From VFBF01 sp964530695 (GTDB taxonomy: Bacteria; Pseudomonadota; Alphaproteobacteria; Caulobacterales; Aquidulcibacteraceae), in contig CAZGYQ010000045.1 of the NCBI GenBank assembly GCA_964530695.1, forward strand, positions 1 to 25,490: 25,490 bases of DNA, written 5' to 3'. Under the pieces are notes generated by a model. The model ran no database searches and had not been told where the DNA came from. It worked only from the letters and a program-made list of their open reading frames with translations. The translations under genes were made by a program, and so were the position numbers. Below are positions 6,770 through 14,955 of the stretch, in pieces. Every line of letters begins with the position of its first letter. Positions within the stretch are counted from its first letter, which is position 1.

Positions 6770-7578
6770 ACGCTCGCCCGGTTGACCGGCGCGCCGCGCC
6801 GGCCGGCGGCGGGTGTGAGATCCTTGGCCTTGAGCCAGGCGATCGCGGTGTGCGCCACCTCTTCCCACTCCGGCTCGCCGATGAGCCAGTGGCTCATGTC
6901 CGGAAACTCGCGATAGACGCACTGGCCGGCGGGAAAGCGATTGGCGATGCGGCGCACGGTAGAGGCGGGGTTCACCCGGTCGCGGCCGCCGGCGATCGCC
7001 AACACCGGCGCATCGATCTTGTAGACAGGCGCCGCCGACGCCATCGACGGGTCGAGCCACCACTGGATGGTCTCCATCACCACGCGGCCTGATTCCGGGG
7101 TGAACTTCGCATACACCTCGCGTGCGTGGTCGCGATCGAGGCGGTCGAGCGTGGCGTGGCGCGCGACGCTGTAGTCTGGCGCGATGGGGCGGCGCCAGTA
7201 GTCGCCGAGCAGCGTGAGGCCCATGGCGCTGCCGTGCTCCTCGATGGTCGTCGGCATGACGCCCCACGGCGCGGACGGCGCGATCAGCACGAGGCCCGCC
7301 ACCGGCGTCTTCGTCGCCGCGATCTGGGCGATAAGTCCCCCGAGCGAATGGCCGATCAGGACGGGCGGGGCGGGCAGGTCCTTGATCTGGTCGACGACCT
7401 GGCTGGCCAGCGCCTTCGCGCCGACCCGGCCCAGATGCTCGGGATTGTCGTCGGCGGCGCGGCCCGCGAGGTCCGGCGCGTGCGTCGTGAAGCCGGCGGC
7501 CTCGAACGGCTGGCGGAAGGCGTCGAACGCCCAGCCGCCACAAAAGGCGCCGTGCAGGAACACGAGCGGATGCGTCAT
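6766..7578 (-). CDS. Alpha/beta hydrolase
   Basis: This 270-residue protein has the alpha/beta-hydrolase fold. The oxyanion-side motif is VFLHGAFCGGWAF near residue 7, the nucleophile elbow is GHSLGG (Ser near residue 97), the likely acid is in AIAGGRDRVNP and the catalytic His is in FPDMSHWL. It has no signal peptide. Substrate is unknown; esterase, lipase or dehalogenase-like activities are all possible. It is the last gene of the reverse-strand run, 121 bases after the rppH stop. Its stop codon is the complement of CTA 6766-6768, and the same CTAG palindrome also ends atpC. Confidence 0.88.
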   Translation of the reverse strand: MTHPLVFLHGAFCGGWAFDAFRQPFEAAGFTTHAPDLAGRAADDNPEHLGRVGAKALASQVVDQIKDLPAPPVLIGHSLGGLIAQIAATKTPVAGLVLIAPSAPWGVMPTTIEEHGSAMGLTLLGDYWRRPIAPDYSVARHATLDRLDRDHAREVYAKFTPESGRVVMETIQWWLDPSMASAAPVYKIDAPVLAIAGGRDRVNPASTVRRIANRFPAGQCVYREFPDMSHWLIGEPEWEEVAHTAIAWLKAKDLTPAAGRRGAPVNRASV

Positions 7579-7699
7579 GGGCTGTCGCCCCCGGCAGCGG
7601 CCATCCCCTGGCCAGAACGAACGGTCAGCATGACCAAATCACAGGCCGCGTCAAAGCGATTTCGCTGTGCGGAGCACAAGTGCCGAAGGTGTGACGGCG

Positions 7700-8209
7700 T
7701 CAGGAGGGTTCGCCCCGGGCATGGCCGGCGAAGCGCCGGGCGACTTCTTCATACACGGCCCGCTTGAACGGAATGACAAGATCGGGGCCCTCGTCGAGCC
7801 GGCCCCAGCGCCAGTTGGAGAATTCCGGGGTGTGCATGTCGAGGCGGATGTCGGCGTCGCGGCCCTTGTAGCGGAACGCGAACCACTTCTGCCGCTGGCC
7901 GATGTAGCCGCGCGAACCCTCGCGCTTCAGGCCGCCGGGGAAGTCATAGTAGAGCCAGTCCTCGGTGACATCGATGATCTTCACGAGGTTCGGCGTCACG
8001 CCGACTTCTTCCTCGAGTTCCCGGAATGCGGCGTCGCGCGGATCTTCGCCGCGGTCGACGCCGCCCTGCGGCATCTGCCAGACGTGATCGCCGGTCACGC
8101 CGAGGCGCTTGCCATAGAAGACGAGCCCGGTGCGGTGGAACAGCGCCAGTCCGACATTCGGCCGGTAGCGTTGGGGGTCGCGCGCCTCGGGCGGCGGCGT
8201 ATCCGTCAT
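7700..8209 (-). CDS. rppH: RNA pyrophosphohydrolase (Nudix)
   Basis: This 169-residue protein removes pyrophosphate from 5'-triphosphate RNA ends, which triggers mRNA decay. The Nudix box follows GGVDRGEDP...FRELEEEVGV (Gx5Ex7REUxEExGU), preceded by the RppH-type VWQMPQGG and followed by WLYYDFP and GQRQKWFAF, all characteristic of the RppH/IalA group rather than other Nudix enzymes. The ATG at 8209 overlaps the TGA of the upstream deacetylase gene as ATGA, which fixes the start and suggests translational coupling. Confidence 0.93.
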   Translation of the reverse strand: MTDTPPPEARDPQRYRPNVGLALFHRTGLVFYGKRLGVTGDHVWQMPQGGVDRGEDPRDAAFRELEEEVGVTPNLVKIIDVTEDWLYYDFPGGLKREGSRGYIGQRQKWFAFRYKGRDADIRLDMHTPEFSNWRWGRLDEGPDLVIPFKRAVYEEVARRFAGHARGEPS

Positions 8210-9372
8210 CGTCTCGTGTTCCGGCTCTCCATCACGCTGGAGGCCGGCGCCAATACGTATCCGCGCATGGACAGGTTCTCCGCCCACTCCTCGATCTGGT
8301 CGATGGTGACAGGAAACGCGAAACCGGAGCCGAGCGCACTCCCATTCTGCAGCGCAAGCGCCTCAAGATTGAGAAGTTGCTCGTCGATGGCGTTGGCGTC
8401 GCGCTGGACGTCGATGATCCGGTCGGCGGAGGAGAAGGCCAGGCCCGCGCGGCCGGCCTCCACGCCGAACGCCGTGCGCGCGCCGATGGCGTTTCCGACG
8501 AACACGAGGCCGCGGGTTTTCAGCGCCTGCGTGACGGGGGCCGACGCCTGGCCGGAGGCCACGAAACGCCCGCCCTGGTAGTTGGTCACGCCGAAATAGC
8601 CGGTCGCCCGCGACAGCAGGTTCTCCAGCTTCGCCACGTTCTCCCGCGACGAGCCGTTGGCCATCAGCGTCTGCGGGCCGGTATCGTCGGCTTCCGGGTC
8701 GAACGGCTCCATCGGCAGCTCGAGCAGCACCTCGTGGCCGCGGGCGCGGGCCCGGTCGACCCATGTCTGCAGGCCGTTGGTGTAGGGCACGAAGGAAAGG
8801 GTCACCTCCGGCGGCAGCTCGTCGATGGCGGCCTGTGTCGCGCCGGCGTTGAAGCCGAGGCCGCCGACGATGACGGCGATCTTCGGTTTCGTCGCGTCGC
8901 CCGTGAAGGGGCGGGCGTAGGCGCGCGATACGGTGCGGCCGTCCGGCGCGATGATCGGCAGCGGGCCCAGGGGGCCGGGCTGATGGTAGCCGGCGAAGGG
9001 CGCCTTCGGCAGCGGGGATGGCGGTCGGCGCGGCGGGCCCTTCTGCGCGCCGTTGGCGGCGGCGTCTGCGGCGGCTGGATCGCCGGTTTCGGCGCCGTCG
9101 GGGGGGATTTCGTCGTAGAAGCTCGCGTCTTCCTGCGTCACCGCCATCGGGTCGACGGCCGCGTCGGAGACCGAGAGGCGTTCAGCTTCGCCGGAGGCGG
9201 CCGGCGCCAGCGGCAGCACGCTGCGCGGACCGGCGGCGCGCGGGTCCCCGAACAGGCTCACGCCGCCAGCGACGGCGCCGCCGACGGCGATCAGCGCCGC
9301 CAGTCCGAGAAGTCCATGTTGAAGCGGGCTCAACGTGAAGCCGCCCTTGCCCGCCGGGCCCGTCAACGCCAT
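8206..9372 (-). CDS. Divergent polysaccharide deacetylase (YibQ family)
   Basis: This 388-residue protein has one N-terminal membrane segment (about residues 20-41), a long Pro/Ala-rich linker to about residue 160, then a divergent polysaccharide deacetylase domain. Family features seen are PKIAVIVGGLGFN, LPPEVTLSFVPY, GHEVLLELPMEP and TGYFGVTNYQGGRF. The domain is predicted periplasmic and may act on envelope glycans, though activity in this family is poorly defined. Gene order after envC and ctpA and before rppH is conserved in alphaproteobacteria. Only a weak ribosome-binding site precedes ATG 9372. An 8-bp hairpin (9388-9395 with 9407-9414) lies in the leader. Confidence 0.9.
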   Translation of the reverse strand: MALTGPAGKGGFTLSPLQHGLLGLAALIAVGGAVAGGVSLFGDPRAAGPRSVLPLAPAASGEAERLSVSDAAVDPMAVTQEDASFYDEIPPDGAETGDPAAADAAANGAQKGPPRRPPSPLPKAPFAGYHQPGPLGPLPIIAPDGRTVSRAYARPFTGDATKPKIAVIVGGLGFNAGATQAAIDELPPEVTLSFVPYTNGLQTWVDRARARGHEVLLELPMEPFDPEADDTGPQTLMANGSSRENVAKLENLLSRATGYFGVTNYQGGRFVASGQASAPVTQALKTRGLVFVGNAIGARTAFGVEAGRAGLAFSSADRIIDVQRDANAIDEQLLNLEALALQNGSALGSGFAFPVTIDQIEEWAENLSMRGYVLAPASSVMESRNTRR

Positions 9373-9493
9373 GCCATTCTGTTCCCGGCCGATGCACGCG
9401 CAAGGCGCATCGGCAACCTCGACCTTAACTGGCCATGGTCGTGGGATTCGTGGCCGCCGTCACCCGAAAGAGGGTTAACGGCCGCGCGGAATG

Positions 9494-10813
9494 TCAGCCC
9501 GCGTCGGCGTGGCGCTGGCGGAGGCGCTCGGCGACCGTGCCCTGACGCAGCAGTTCGACCGCCCGCTTCATCTGGTAGTCCTGGGTCTTGTCCCAGTTTT
9601 CCGGCGGCTGGTCTTCCGGCACGTGCGGTCCGCGACGGCGCACGCCGTCCTGGTTGGCGAAGGCGCCCGGGAGATCGGCCTCGCTGAGGCCGAGGCGGCG
9701 CAGGCGGGCCGGATCGACGCGGACCTGGGCCACTTCGATGTCCGGTTCGATGCCCGAACCCTGGATGGAGCGGCCCGAGGGCGTGTAGTAGCGGGCCGTC
9801 GTCAGGCGAAGCGCGCCGTCGCGGCCGCCCTTGAGCGGGATCACGGTCTGCACCGAGCCCTTGCCGAAGGAGGTGACGCCGAGGACGACGGCGCGGCCGC
9901 GGTCCTGCAGCGCGCCGGCGACGATTTCCGACGCCGAGGCCGAGCCGCCGTTGATCAGCACCGCCACCGGAATGCCTTCCAGCATGTCGCCGCGGCGGGC
10001 GTTGTAGCGCTGGATGTCGTTGGGCTGGCGGCCGCGGGTGGAGGTGATCTCGCCGCCGTCGAGGAAGGCGTCCGAGACGCGGTTGGCCTGGTCGAGCAGG
10101 CCGCCCGGATTGTTGCGCAGGTCGATGACGACGCCCTTGAGGGCCGCGCCGCCGAGGCGGCGGACGTCGCGGATCGCGTCTTCCAGCGCCGCGCCCGTGC
10201 GTTCGTTGAACGTCGAGACGCGGATGACGCCCACGTCGCCTTCCATGCGGCTGGTGACAGCGCGCACGGCGATGATCTCGCGGGTCAGCGACACGTCGAA
10301 CGGATCGGTTCCCTCGCGCGCGATGGTGATCGTGATCGGCGTGCCGACCGCGCCGCGCATCTTCTTCACCGCGTCATTCAGCGTCAGGCCGACGATCGCT
10401 TCGTCGTTGATATGCGTGATGTAATCGCCCGCCTGGATGCCGGCCTTGCTTGCGGGCGTATCGTCGATCGGCGACACGACGCGGACGATGCCGTCCTCGG
10501 TGGTGACTTCGATGCCCAGTCCGCCGTACTCGCCGCGCGTCTGCACGGACATGTCGCGGAACTCGTCGGGGCTCATGTAGCTGGAGTGCGGGTCGAGCGA
10601 GGTCAGCATGCCGTTCAGGGCCGCTTCGATCGCCTTCGGATTGTCGACTTCGGTGACGTATTCCGACTGCACGCGGGCGAGTACGTCCGCGAACAGCTCA
10701 AGCTGGCGGTAGGTGTCCGCGCGGGCCGGCGAGCCGTCCGAATCTGACCAGGCGAGGGCGCCAACGCCCACTGCCAACCCGATCACCGGGACCGCGATCC
10801 ACGCCATCCGCAT
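9494..10813 (-). CDS. ctpA: Carboxy-terminal processing protease, S41 family
   Basis: This 439-residue protein is a periplasmic serine protease of the CtpA/Prc type. It has an N-terminal hydrophobic signal or anchor (residues 4-22), the LDPHSSYM motif (74-80), a PDZ domain (about 95-165) with GGLGIEV, and the S41 core. The Ser/Lys dyad is present: S295 in GGSASASEI and K318 in TSFGKGSVQ. Such proteases trim envelope proteins and peptidoglycan hydrolases. ATG 10813 is chosen because AAGGAG lies 8 bases upstream and the signal begins there; an earlier in-frame ATG at 10882 would put a charged tail before the signal. It lies 120 bases after the EnvC-like gene. Confidence 0.94.
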   Translation of the reverse strand: MRMAWIAVPVIGLAVGVGALAWSDSDGSPARADTYRQLELFADVLARVQSEYVTEVDNPKAIEAALNGMLTSLDPHSSYMSPDEFRDMSVQTRGEYGGLGIEVTTEDGIVRVVSPIDDTPASKAGIQAGDYITHINDEAIVGLTLNDAVKKMRGAVGTPITITIAREGTDPFDVSLTREIIAVRAVTSRMEGDVGVIRVSTFNERTGAALEDAIRDVRRLGGAALKGVVIDLRNNPGGLLDQANRVSDAFLDGGEITSTRGRQPNDIQRYNARRGDMLEGIPVAVLINGGSASASEIVAGALQDRGRAVVLGVTSFGKGSVQTVIPLKGGRDGALRLTTARYYTPSGRSIQGSGIEPDIEVAQVRVDPARLRRLGLSEADLPGAFANQDGVRRRGPHVPEDQPPENWDKTQDYQMKRAVELLRQGTVAERLRQRHADAG

Positions 10814-10933
10814 ATTCACCGCTCCTTCGTCGCCCCCGGGTTTTTCTCCTGGGGGCCGCCTTCCGGCGTGTTCCTGTTCCACTTCGTCCTGCGCTTCAGA
10901 GCGGACCTTGCCCTGATTCGGCGTCGTCGTCGG

Positions 10934-12052
10934 TCACCTGCCAGCAGCCAGCCAACGCCCCGGATCGACCGGCTGCCCGCCGCGTCTGACTTCCACATAC
11001 AACTCAGGCGCCGATGAGGCGTCCCGGCTCATTTCTGCGACCGGCTGGCCCGCAAGTACATGCTGGCCAGCAGTGGCGAGCAAGGATGAAGAACCCGTCA
11101 GCACCACAGCGTAATCATTCCCCACATCAAGGATCAACACATTACCGTAGCCGCGGAACGGTCCGGCGTAGGAAATCGTTGCAGCGGCCGGCGCAAGCAC
11201 CTGCGCGCCGGGACGTGTCCGGATTGTCATGCCCGCCGCCGCGCCCGCAGCGCCTGTCTGGCCGAACCGCCGGACGACCTCGCCGGCGGCCGGCGTGAGA
11301 CGGGTGAGGGAGGCGCGCGAGACCGGCGCCGCCGGGCCCGACTTCGTCGCGGACGCGGGCGCCGAGCGCCGGGCCGCCACCGAGCGGGCCACGAGGTCGC
11401 GCAGCGAACGCGCTTCACGGGCCAGCGCGCGGACGCGGCTGCCGGCGGCGTCCGCGAGTGAGCTGAGCGTCGCGCGGCGGGCGCGTTGCTCGGTGAGCAG
11501 CGCTTCGATGCCCGCACGCTCGCTGTCGAGCCGGGCCTGCGCGACCGCGAGTTCCGCGCGTCGTTCGGCCAGCGCCATGCGGGTGCGCCGGGTTTCGAGC
11601 GCGGCGGCGCGGGTGTCGAGGGATTGAGCGGCGGCGTCGCGTCCGGCGCTCGCGGCGATCGCCACCGTGACGGGCACATCGTCGCCGTATCGGGATTCCG
11701 CGCGGGCCAGCGCGATCAGCGCGTGTTCGAGGGTGGCGGAGGCCTTCGTGGCGCCTTCCGCGAGGGCGCGCTCACGCGCCATGAGGTCGCGAATGTCCTG
11801 TTCGGCGGCGGCGATGGCGGCCTCGGTGGCGGCGCGCGAGCGGGCGGCGGCCACGAGCTTGCGATCCAGGCTCTCGATGGAGGCGGCGGCCTGACGGGCG
11901 TCGGCGGATGCGCGGCGTTGCTCCGTCACGGCGGCGGCGCGACGACGCTCCACGTCGCGCAGCTTTGTGGCCTGCGTGGCGTCGGCGCTTGAAACGAGGA
12001 ATAGGACAGCCGCGATCGCTCCTGCGATCGTCGCCGTCGCCCCTTGGCGCAT
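10934..12052 (-). CDS. EnvC-like murein hydrolase activator (degenerate LytM)
   Basis: This 372-residue protein has a signal peptide (residues 1-26, ending SSADA), a long Ala/Arg/Glu-rich coiled coil (about 28-235) and a C-terminal LytM/M23-like domain (about 255-372). The fold is clear from FRGYGNVLILDVGNDYAVVL, GQHVLAGQPVAEM and ELYVEVRRGGQPVDPGRWL. The zinc-binding histidines of active M23 peptidases are missing: the usual HxH reads ELYVE and the YAHL segment reads TGSSSL. This pattern is known for EnvC, which activates cell-separation amidases rather than cutting peptidoglycan. The context between rlmH and ctpA is typical. Confidence 0.9.
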   Translation of the reverse strand: MRQGATATIAGAIAAVLFLVSSADATQATKLRDVERRRAAAVTEQRRASADARQAAASIESLDRKLVAAARSRAATEAAIAAAEQDIRDLMARERALAEGATKASATLEHALIALARAESRYGDDVPVTVAIAASAGRDAAAQSLDTRAAALETRRTRMALAERRAELAVAQARLDSERAGIEALLTEQRARRATLSSLADAAGSRVRALAREARSLRDLVARSVAARRSAPASATKSGPAAPVSRASLTRLTPAAGEVVRRFGQTGAAGAAAGMTIRTRPGAQVLAPAAATISYAGPFRGYGNVLILDVGNDYAVVLTGSSSLLATAGQHVLAGQPVAEMSRDASSAPELYVEVRRGGQPVDPGRWLAAGR

Positions 12053-12082
12053 TGTTCCATACCCGTATCGGGACGGACTTCT

Positions 12083-12553
12083 TCAGTCCCGATGGTAGGG
12101 AGTAGAACCTAAAATCGTGATTGCGCGGTAAACCTGTTCCGCCAGCATGGCGCGCACGAGTTTGTGCGGCCAGGTCTGGCGGCCGTAGGCGATCTTAATG
12201 TCTGCTTGATCTTTCAGGCCCTGGGCCGCCCCGTCGGCGCCGCCGATCCAGAACGTCACGCAGCCCACACCGTCGTCGCGCCAGCGGGCGAGGGTTTCGG
12301 CGAATTGCCGCGAGGTCCAGCTCTCGCCGCGCTCGTCGAGCAGGACGGTCTTTGATTTTTCCGGCGTGGCGGCGAGCAGGGCGGCGGCTTCCTTGCGCTG
12401 GTCGCCCGGCGGCTTGCCCTCGACCTCGACATGCTCCACCGGCGTCAGCGCGAGCTGCTTTCCCGCCGCATTCGCGCGCGCGACGTAATCGCGCACGAGT
12501 TCGATCTCGGGCCCAGACCGCAGGCGGCCGACCGCAGCGACGACGATTCGCAT
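12083..12553 (-). CDS. rlmH: 23S rRNA pseudouridine-1915 N3-methyltransferase
   Basis: This 156-residue SPOUT-class methyltransferase modifies helix 69 of 23S rRNA in assembled ribosomes. Diagnostic motifs are VLLDERGESWTSRQFAE, the AdoMet-binding FWIGGADG and the C-terminal HKLVRAMLAEQVYRAITIL followed by GSTPYHRD. Length matches the family. It is 12 bases after rsfS and 30 bases before the EnvC-like gene, forming the usual rsfS-rlmH pair. Confidence 0.96.
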   Translation of the reverse strand: MRIVVAAVGRLRSGPEIELVRDYVARANAAGKQLALTPVEHVEVEGKPPGDQRKEAAALLAATPEKSKTVLLDERGESWTSRQFAETLARWRDDGVGCVTFWIGGADGAAQGLKDQADIKIAYGRQTWPHKLVRAMLAEQVYRAITILGSTPYHRD

Positions 12554-12565
12554 GCCTGCGTCGTC

Positions 12566-13009
12566 CTACGCCCGTGCGGCGTTGGGCTCGGGCAGCCAGA
12601 TCTTTTCGATGTTGTAGAAGCCGCGCACTTCGGGGCGGAAAATATGGACGATGAGATCGCCGGCATCGACCAGCACCCAGTCGCACGTGGGCAGGCCCTC
12701 GACGCGCACGTCCTTCACGCCGGCCTCCTTGAGCCTGCGCGTGATGTGGTCCGCCAGCGCGCCGACATGGCGCTGCGAGCGCCCGGAGGCGATGATCAGC
12801 ATGTCGGCGACGGAGGACTTGCCCCGTATGTCGATGGAAAGGATGTCCTCGGCCTTGTCGTCCTCAAGCGAGGTAAGGACCAGCTGCGCCGCTTCGGCGG
12901 CGTCGATCCCGTCGTCGTGTTCGGCGAGGGCTGGGCTGGGTCCGGGGCCGGCTTTCAGCGCGCCTGCGGAAGTCCGCGGGCCCGGCGTGCGCTCCTGGTT
13001 CGGTGACAG
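12566..13009 (-). CDS. rsfS: Ribosome silencing factor (probable CTG start)
   Basis: RsfS binds ribosomal protein uL14 and blocks subunit joining when growth slows. The conserved core reads LEDDKAEDILSIDIRGKSS, ADMLIIASGRSQRHVGALAD, GLPTCDWVLVDAGDLIVHIF and RPEVRGFYNIEKIW. The only in-frame ATG (12802) lies inside the domain and would remove its first strand and helix, so the true start is upstream. No ATG, GTG or TTG was found in the stretch I translated between 12802 and the end of nadD. CTG at 13009 has GAAGGA 7 bases upstream and gives 147 residues with a normal variable N-terminus, so I choose it. The product is secure and the start is not. Confidence 0.88.
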   Translation of the reverse strand: MSPNQERTPGPRTSAGALKAGPGPSPALAEHDDGIDAAEAAQLVLTSLEDDKAEDILSIDIRGKSSVADMLIIASGRSQRHVGALADHITRRLKEAGVKDVRVEGLPTCDWVLVDAGDLIVHIFRPEVRGFYNIEKIWLPEPNAARA

Positions 13010-13096
13010 TTTCTGGTCCTTCGATGACTGCGATCGGCAACTCTTAACACGGATGGGGCTGGGCCTGAAGCGGTAAGTCCGCGCCGGCGGGCCGGC

Positions 13097-13702
13097 TCAC
13101 GTCCTGGCGCGCAGGGCGGTGGAGGAGTTCGGGTCGAGATGGCCTGAAATATACGTCCACGCGGGCGCCTTCGCGCCCGGCAATGTGCGGGCGCGCTCCA
13201 GCGGGATGCGGCGATGGGTGAACTGTGCGAACGCGGCGCTGTCCAGAGCGCCGGAGGCGATTTTCTCGCGCGCGACGACCGCGATGGGAACCGCGCGCAT
13301 GATGTCGCGCCAGCGCCGCCACTTCACGAAGCCGCGCATGTTGTCGCCGCCCATGATCCAGACGAAGTGCACGCCGGGCCAGCGCCGCTTGAGCGCGGCG
13401 ATCGTGTCGGCGCTGTAGCGCAGGCCCAGCCGGCCTTCGAGATCGGTCACCACCATGCGCGTGCCGCGCGTCAGCGCCGCCGCGCTCGCCATGCGCGCAA
13501 ACAGCGGCCGCGACTTCGGCTTCAGCGGATTTTGCGGCGTGACGAGCCACCAGACGCGGTCGAGGCCGAGGCGGCGCATCGCTGTCTCGGCCACGTGCAG
13601 GTGTCCGGAATGCGCGGGATCGAACGAACCGCCGAAGAGGCCGATGCGCATGCCGGGATAGGCCAGGGGATCGCGCTTCAGGCGGTTTTCGATTTTCGTC
13701 AC
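13097..13702 (-). CDS. nadD: Nicotinate-nucleotide adenylyltransferase
   Basis: NadD transfers AMP to nicotinate mononucleotide in NAD synthesis. The nucleotidyltransferase motif GLFGGSFDPAHSGHLH is followed by LVTPQNPLKP, IMGGDNMRGF and the C-terminal SSTALR (the ISSTxIR motif). With GTG 13702 the protein has 201 residues and its start overlaps the proA stop as GTGA, as in other couplings of this cluster. An internal ATG at 13651 would give 184 residues and begin directly at MRIGLFGG. The longer form is preferred for the overlap and because 15-20 residue leaders ending in PGM are usual in relatives, from memory. Confidence 0.93.
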   Translation of the reverse strand: MTKIENRLKRDPLAYPGMRIGLFGGSFDPAHSGHLHVAETAMRRLGLDRVWWLVTPQNPLKPKSRPLFARMASAAALTRGTRMVVTDLEGRLGLRYSADTIAALKRRWPGVHFVWIMGGDNMRGFVKWRRWRDIMRAVPIAVVAREKIASGALDSAAFAQFTHRRIPLERARTLPGAKAPAWTYISGHLDPNSSTALRART

Positions 13703-14955
13703 GGGCGGATCTGTCCGTCGCCGCGCACGATGTACTTGAAGGTGGTGAGCTGTTCGGCGCCGACGGGGCCGCGCGCGTGCAGGCGTCCCGTCGCGATGCC
13801 GATCTCGCCGCCGAAACCGAATTCGCCGCCGTCGGCGAACTGCGTGGAGGCGTTCACAAGCACGATGGCGCTGTCGACGCGTTTCGTGAACGCTGCGGCG
13901 GCGGCCTTGTCTTCGGTGACGATGGCGTCGGTGTGGCTGGTGCCGTAGCGCGCGATGTGGTCGATGGCCTCGTCGATGCCGTCGACGACGCGGACAGAGA
14001 GGATCGCGTCGAGATATTCGGTGCGCCAGTCTTCCTCGGTCGCCGCATCCATCGGTGTGATCGCGCGCGCCGCCGCGTCGCCGCGCAGCGCGCAGCCTGC
14101 CGTGCGCAGCGCATCGGCGATCTGAGGCAACAATGTCGGCGCAATCGCGCGATCGATCAGCAAGGTTTCCGTGGAGCCGCACACCGAGACGCGCCGCATC
14201 TTCGCATTGACGGTGATGGCGACGGCCTTCGCCGGATCGGCGCCCGCGTGGACATAGGTGTGGCAGATGCCTTCCAGGTGCGCGAACACCGGCACGCGCG
14301 CCTCGTCCTGCACGCGCGCGACGAGGGACTTGCCGCCGCGCGGCACGATCACGTCGATGGCGCCGTCGAGGCCCTTGAGCATCAAGCCCACCGCCGCGCG
14401 GTCGGTGGTCGGCACGATCTGGATGGCGTCTTCCGGCAGGCCCGCTTCACGCAGGCCCGCGCGCAGGGCGATGCCGATCTGCGTCACCGTGCGCGCGGAA
14501 TCCGAACCGCCGCGCAGGATCGTCGCATTGCCGGCCCGCAGCGCCAGCGCGCCTGCGTCGGCCGCCACGTTCGGACGGCTTTCAAAGATCACGCCGATGA
14601 CGCCGATGGGCGTGCGCACGCGCGCGATGTCGAGGCCGTTGGGCCGCGTCCAGCGCCCCATCTCCGCGCCGACGGGATCAGGGATGGCCGCGATCGCTTC
14701 GAGGCCTGCAGCAACCGCTTCGAGGCGTTCGGGATTGAGTGTGAGCCGGTCAACGAACGCCGCGCCGATCCCGTTGGCCTTCGCTTCGGCGACGTCCTCG
14801 GCGTTCTCGTCGAGAATGTAGAGCGCCGACACGCGCAGATGCTCGGCCATTGCGGTGAGCGCCGTCGTACGCGTCGCGGCATCCGCCTCGCGGACAAGCG
14901 CTGCGGCCTGCCTTGCGCGCGCGCCGATATCGAGCATGGATTCGTCGAGTGTCAT
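13699..14955 (-). CDS. proA: Gamma-glutamyl phosphate reductase
   Basis: ProA reduces gamma-glutamyl phosphate to glutamate semialdehyde with NADPH, the second step of proline synthesis. The 418-residue protein has an aldehyde-dehydrogenase fold with IGVIGVIFESRPNV, LRGGSDS, VPRGGKSLV, EGICHTYVHAGAD and the catalytic Cys in NAKMRRVSVCGSTETLL. The C-terminal FGFGGEIGIATGRLHARGP is characteristic. Its ATG overlaps the proB TGA (ATGA 14955-14952), so proB and proA are probably coupled. Confidence 0.97.
   Translation of the reverse strand: MTLDESMLDIGARARQAAALVREADAATRTTALTAMAEHLRVSALYILDENAEDVAEAKANGIGAAFVDRLTLNPERLEAVAAGLEAIAAIPDPVGAEMGRWTRPNGLDIARVRTPIGVIGVIFESRPNVAADAGALALRAGNATILRGGSDSARTVTQIGIALRAGLREAGLPEDAIQIVPTTDRAAVGLMLKGLDGAIDVIVPRGGKSLVARVQDEARVPVFAHLEGICHTYVHAGADPAKAVAITVNAKMRRVSVCGSTETLLIDRAIAPTLLPQIADALRTAGCALRGDAAARAITPMDAATEEDWRTEYLDAILSVRVVDGIDEAIDHIARYGTSHTDAIVTEDKAAAAAFTKRVDSAIVLVNASTQFADGGEFGFGGEIGIATGRLHARGPVGAEQLTTFKYIVRGDGQIRP

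Noticed and set aside
7126..7767. A forward frame crossing the spacer between rppH and the hydrolase
   Set aside because: It is antisense over most of its length to the hydrolase and rppH, and the part in the spacer shows no motif or ribosome-binding site.
8026..9687. A 553-codon forward open frame opposite rppH and the deacetylase
   Set aside because: It is antisense to two well supported genes, is extremely rich in Arg and Ala, and has no recognisable motif. Long antisense frames are usual at this G+C.
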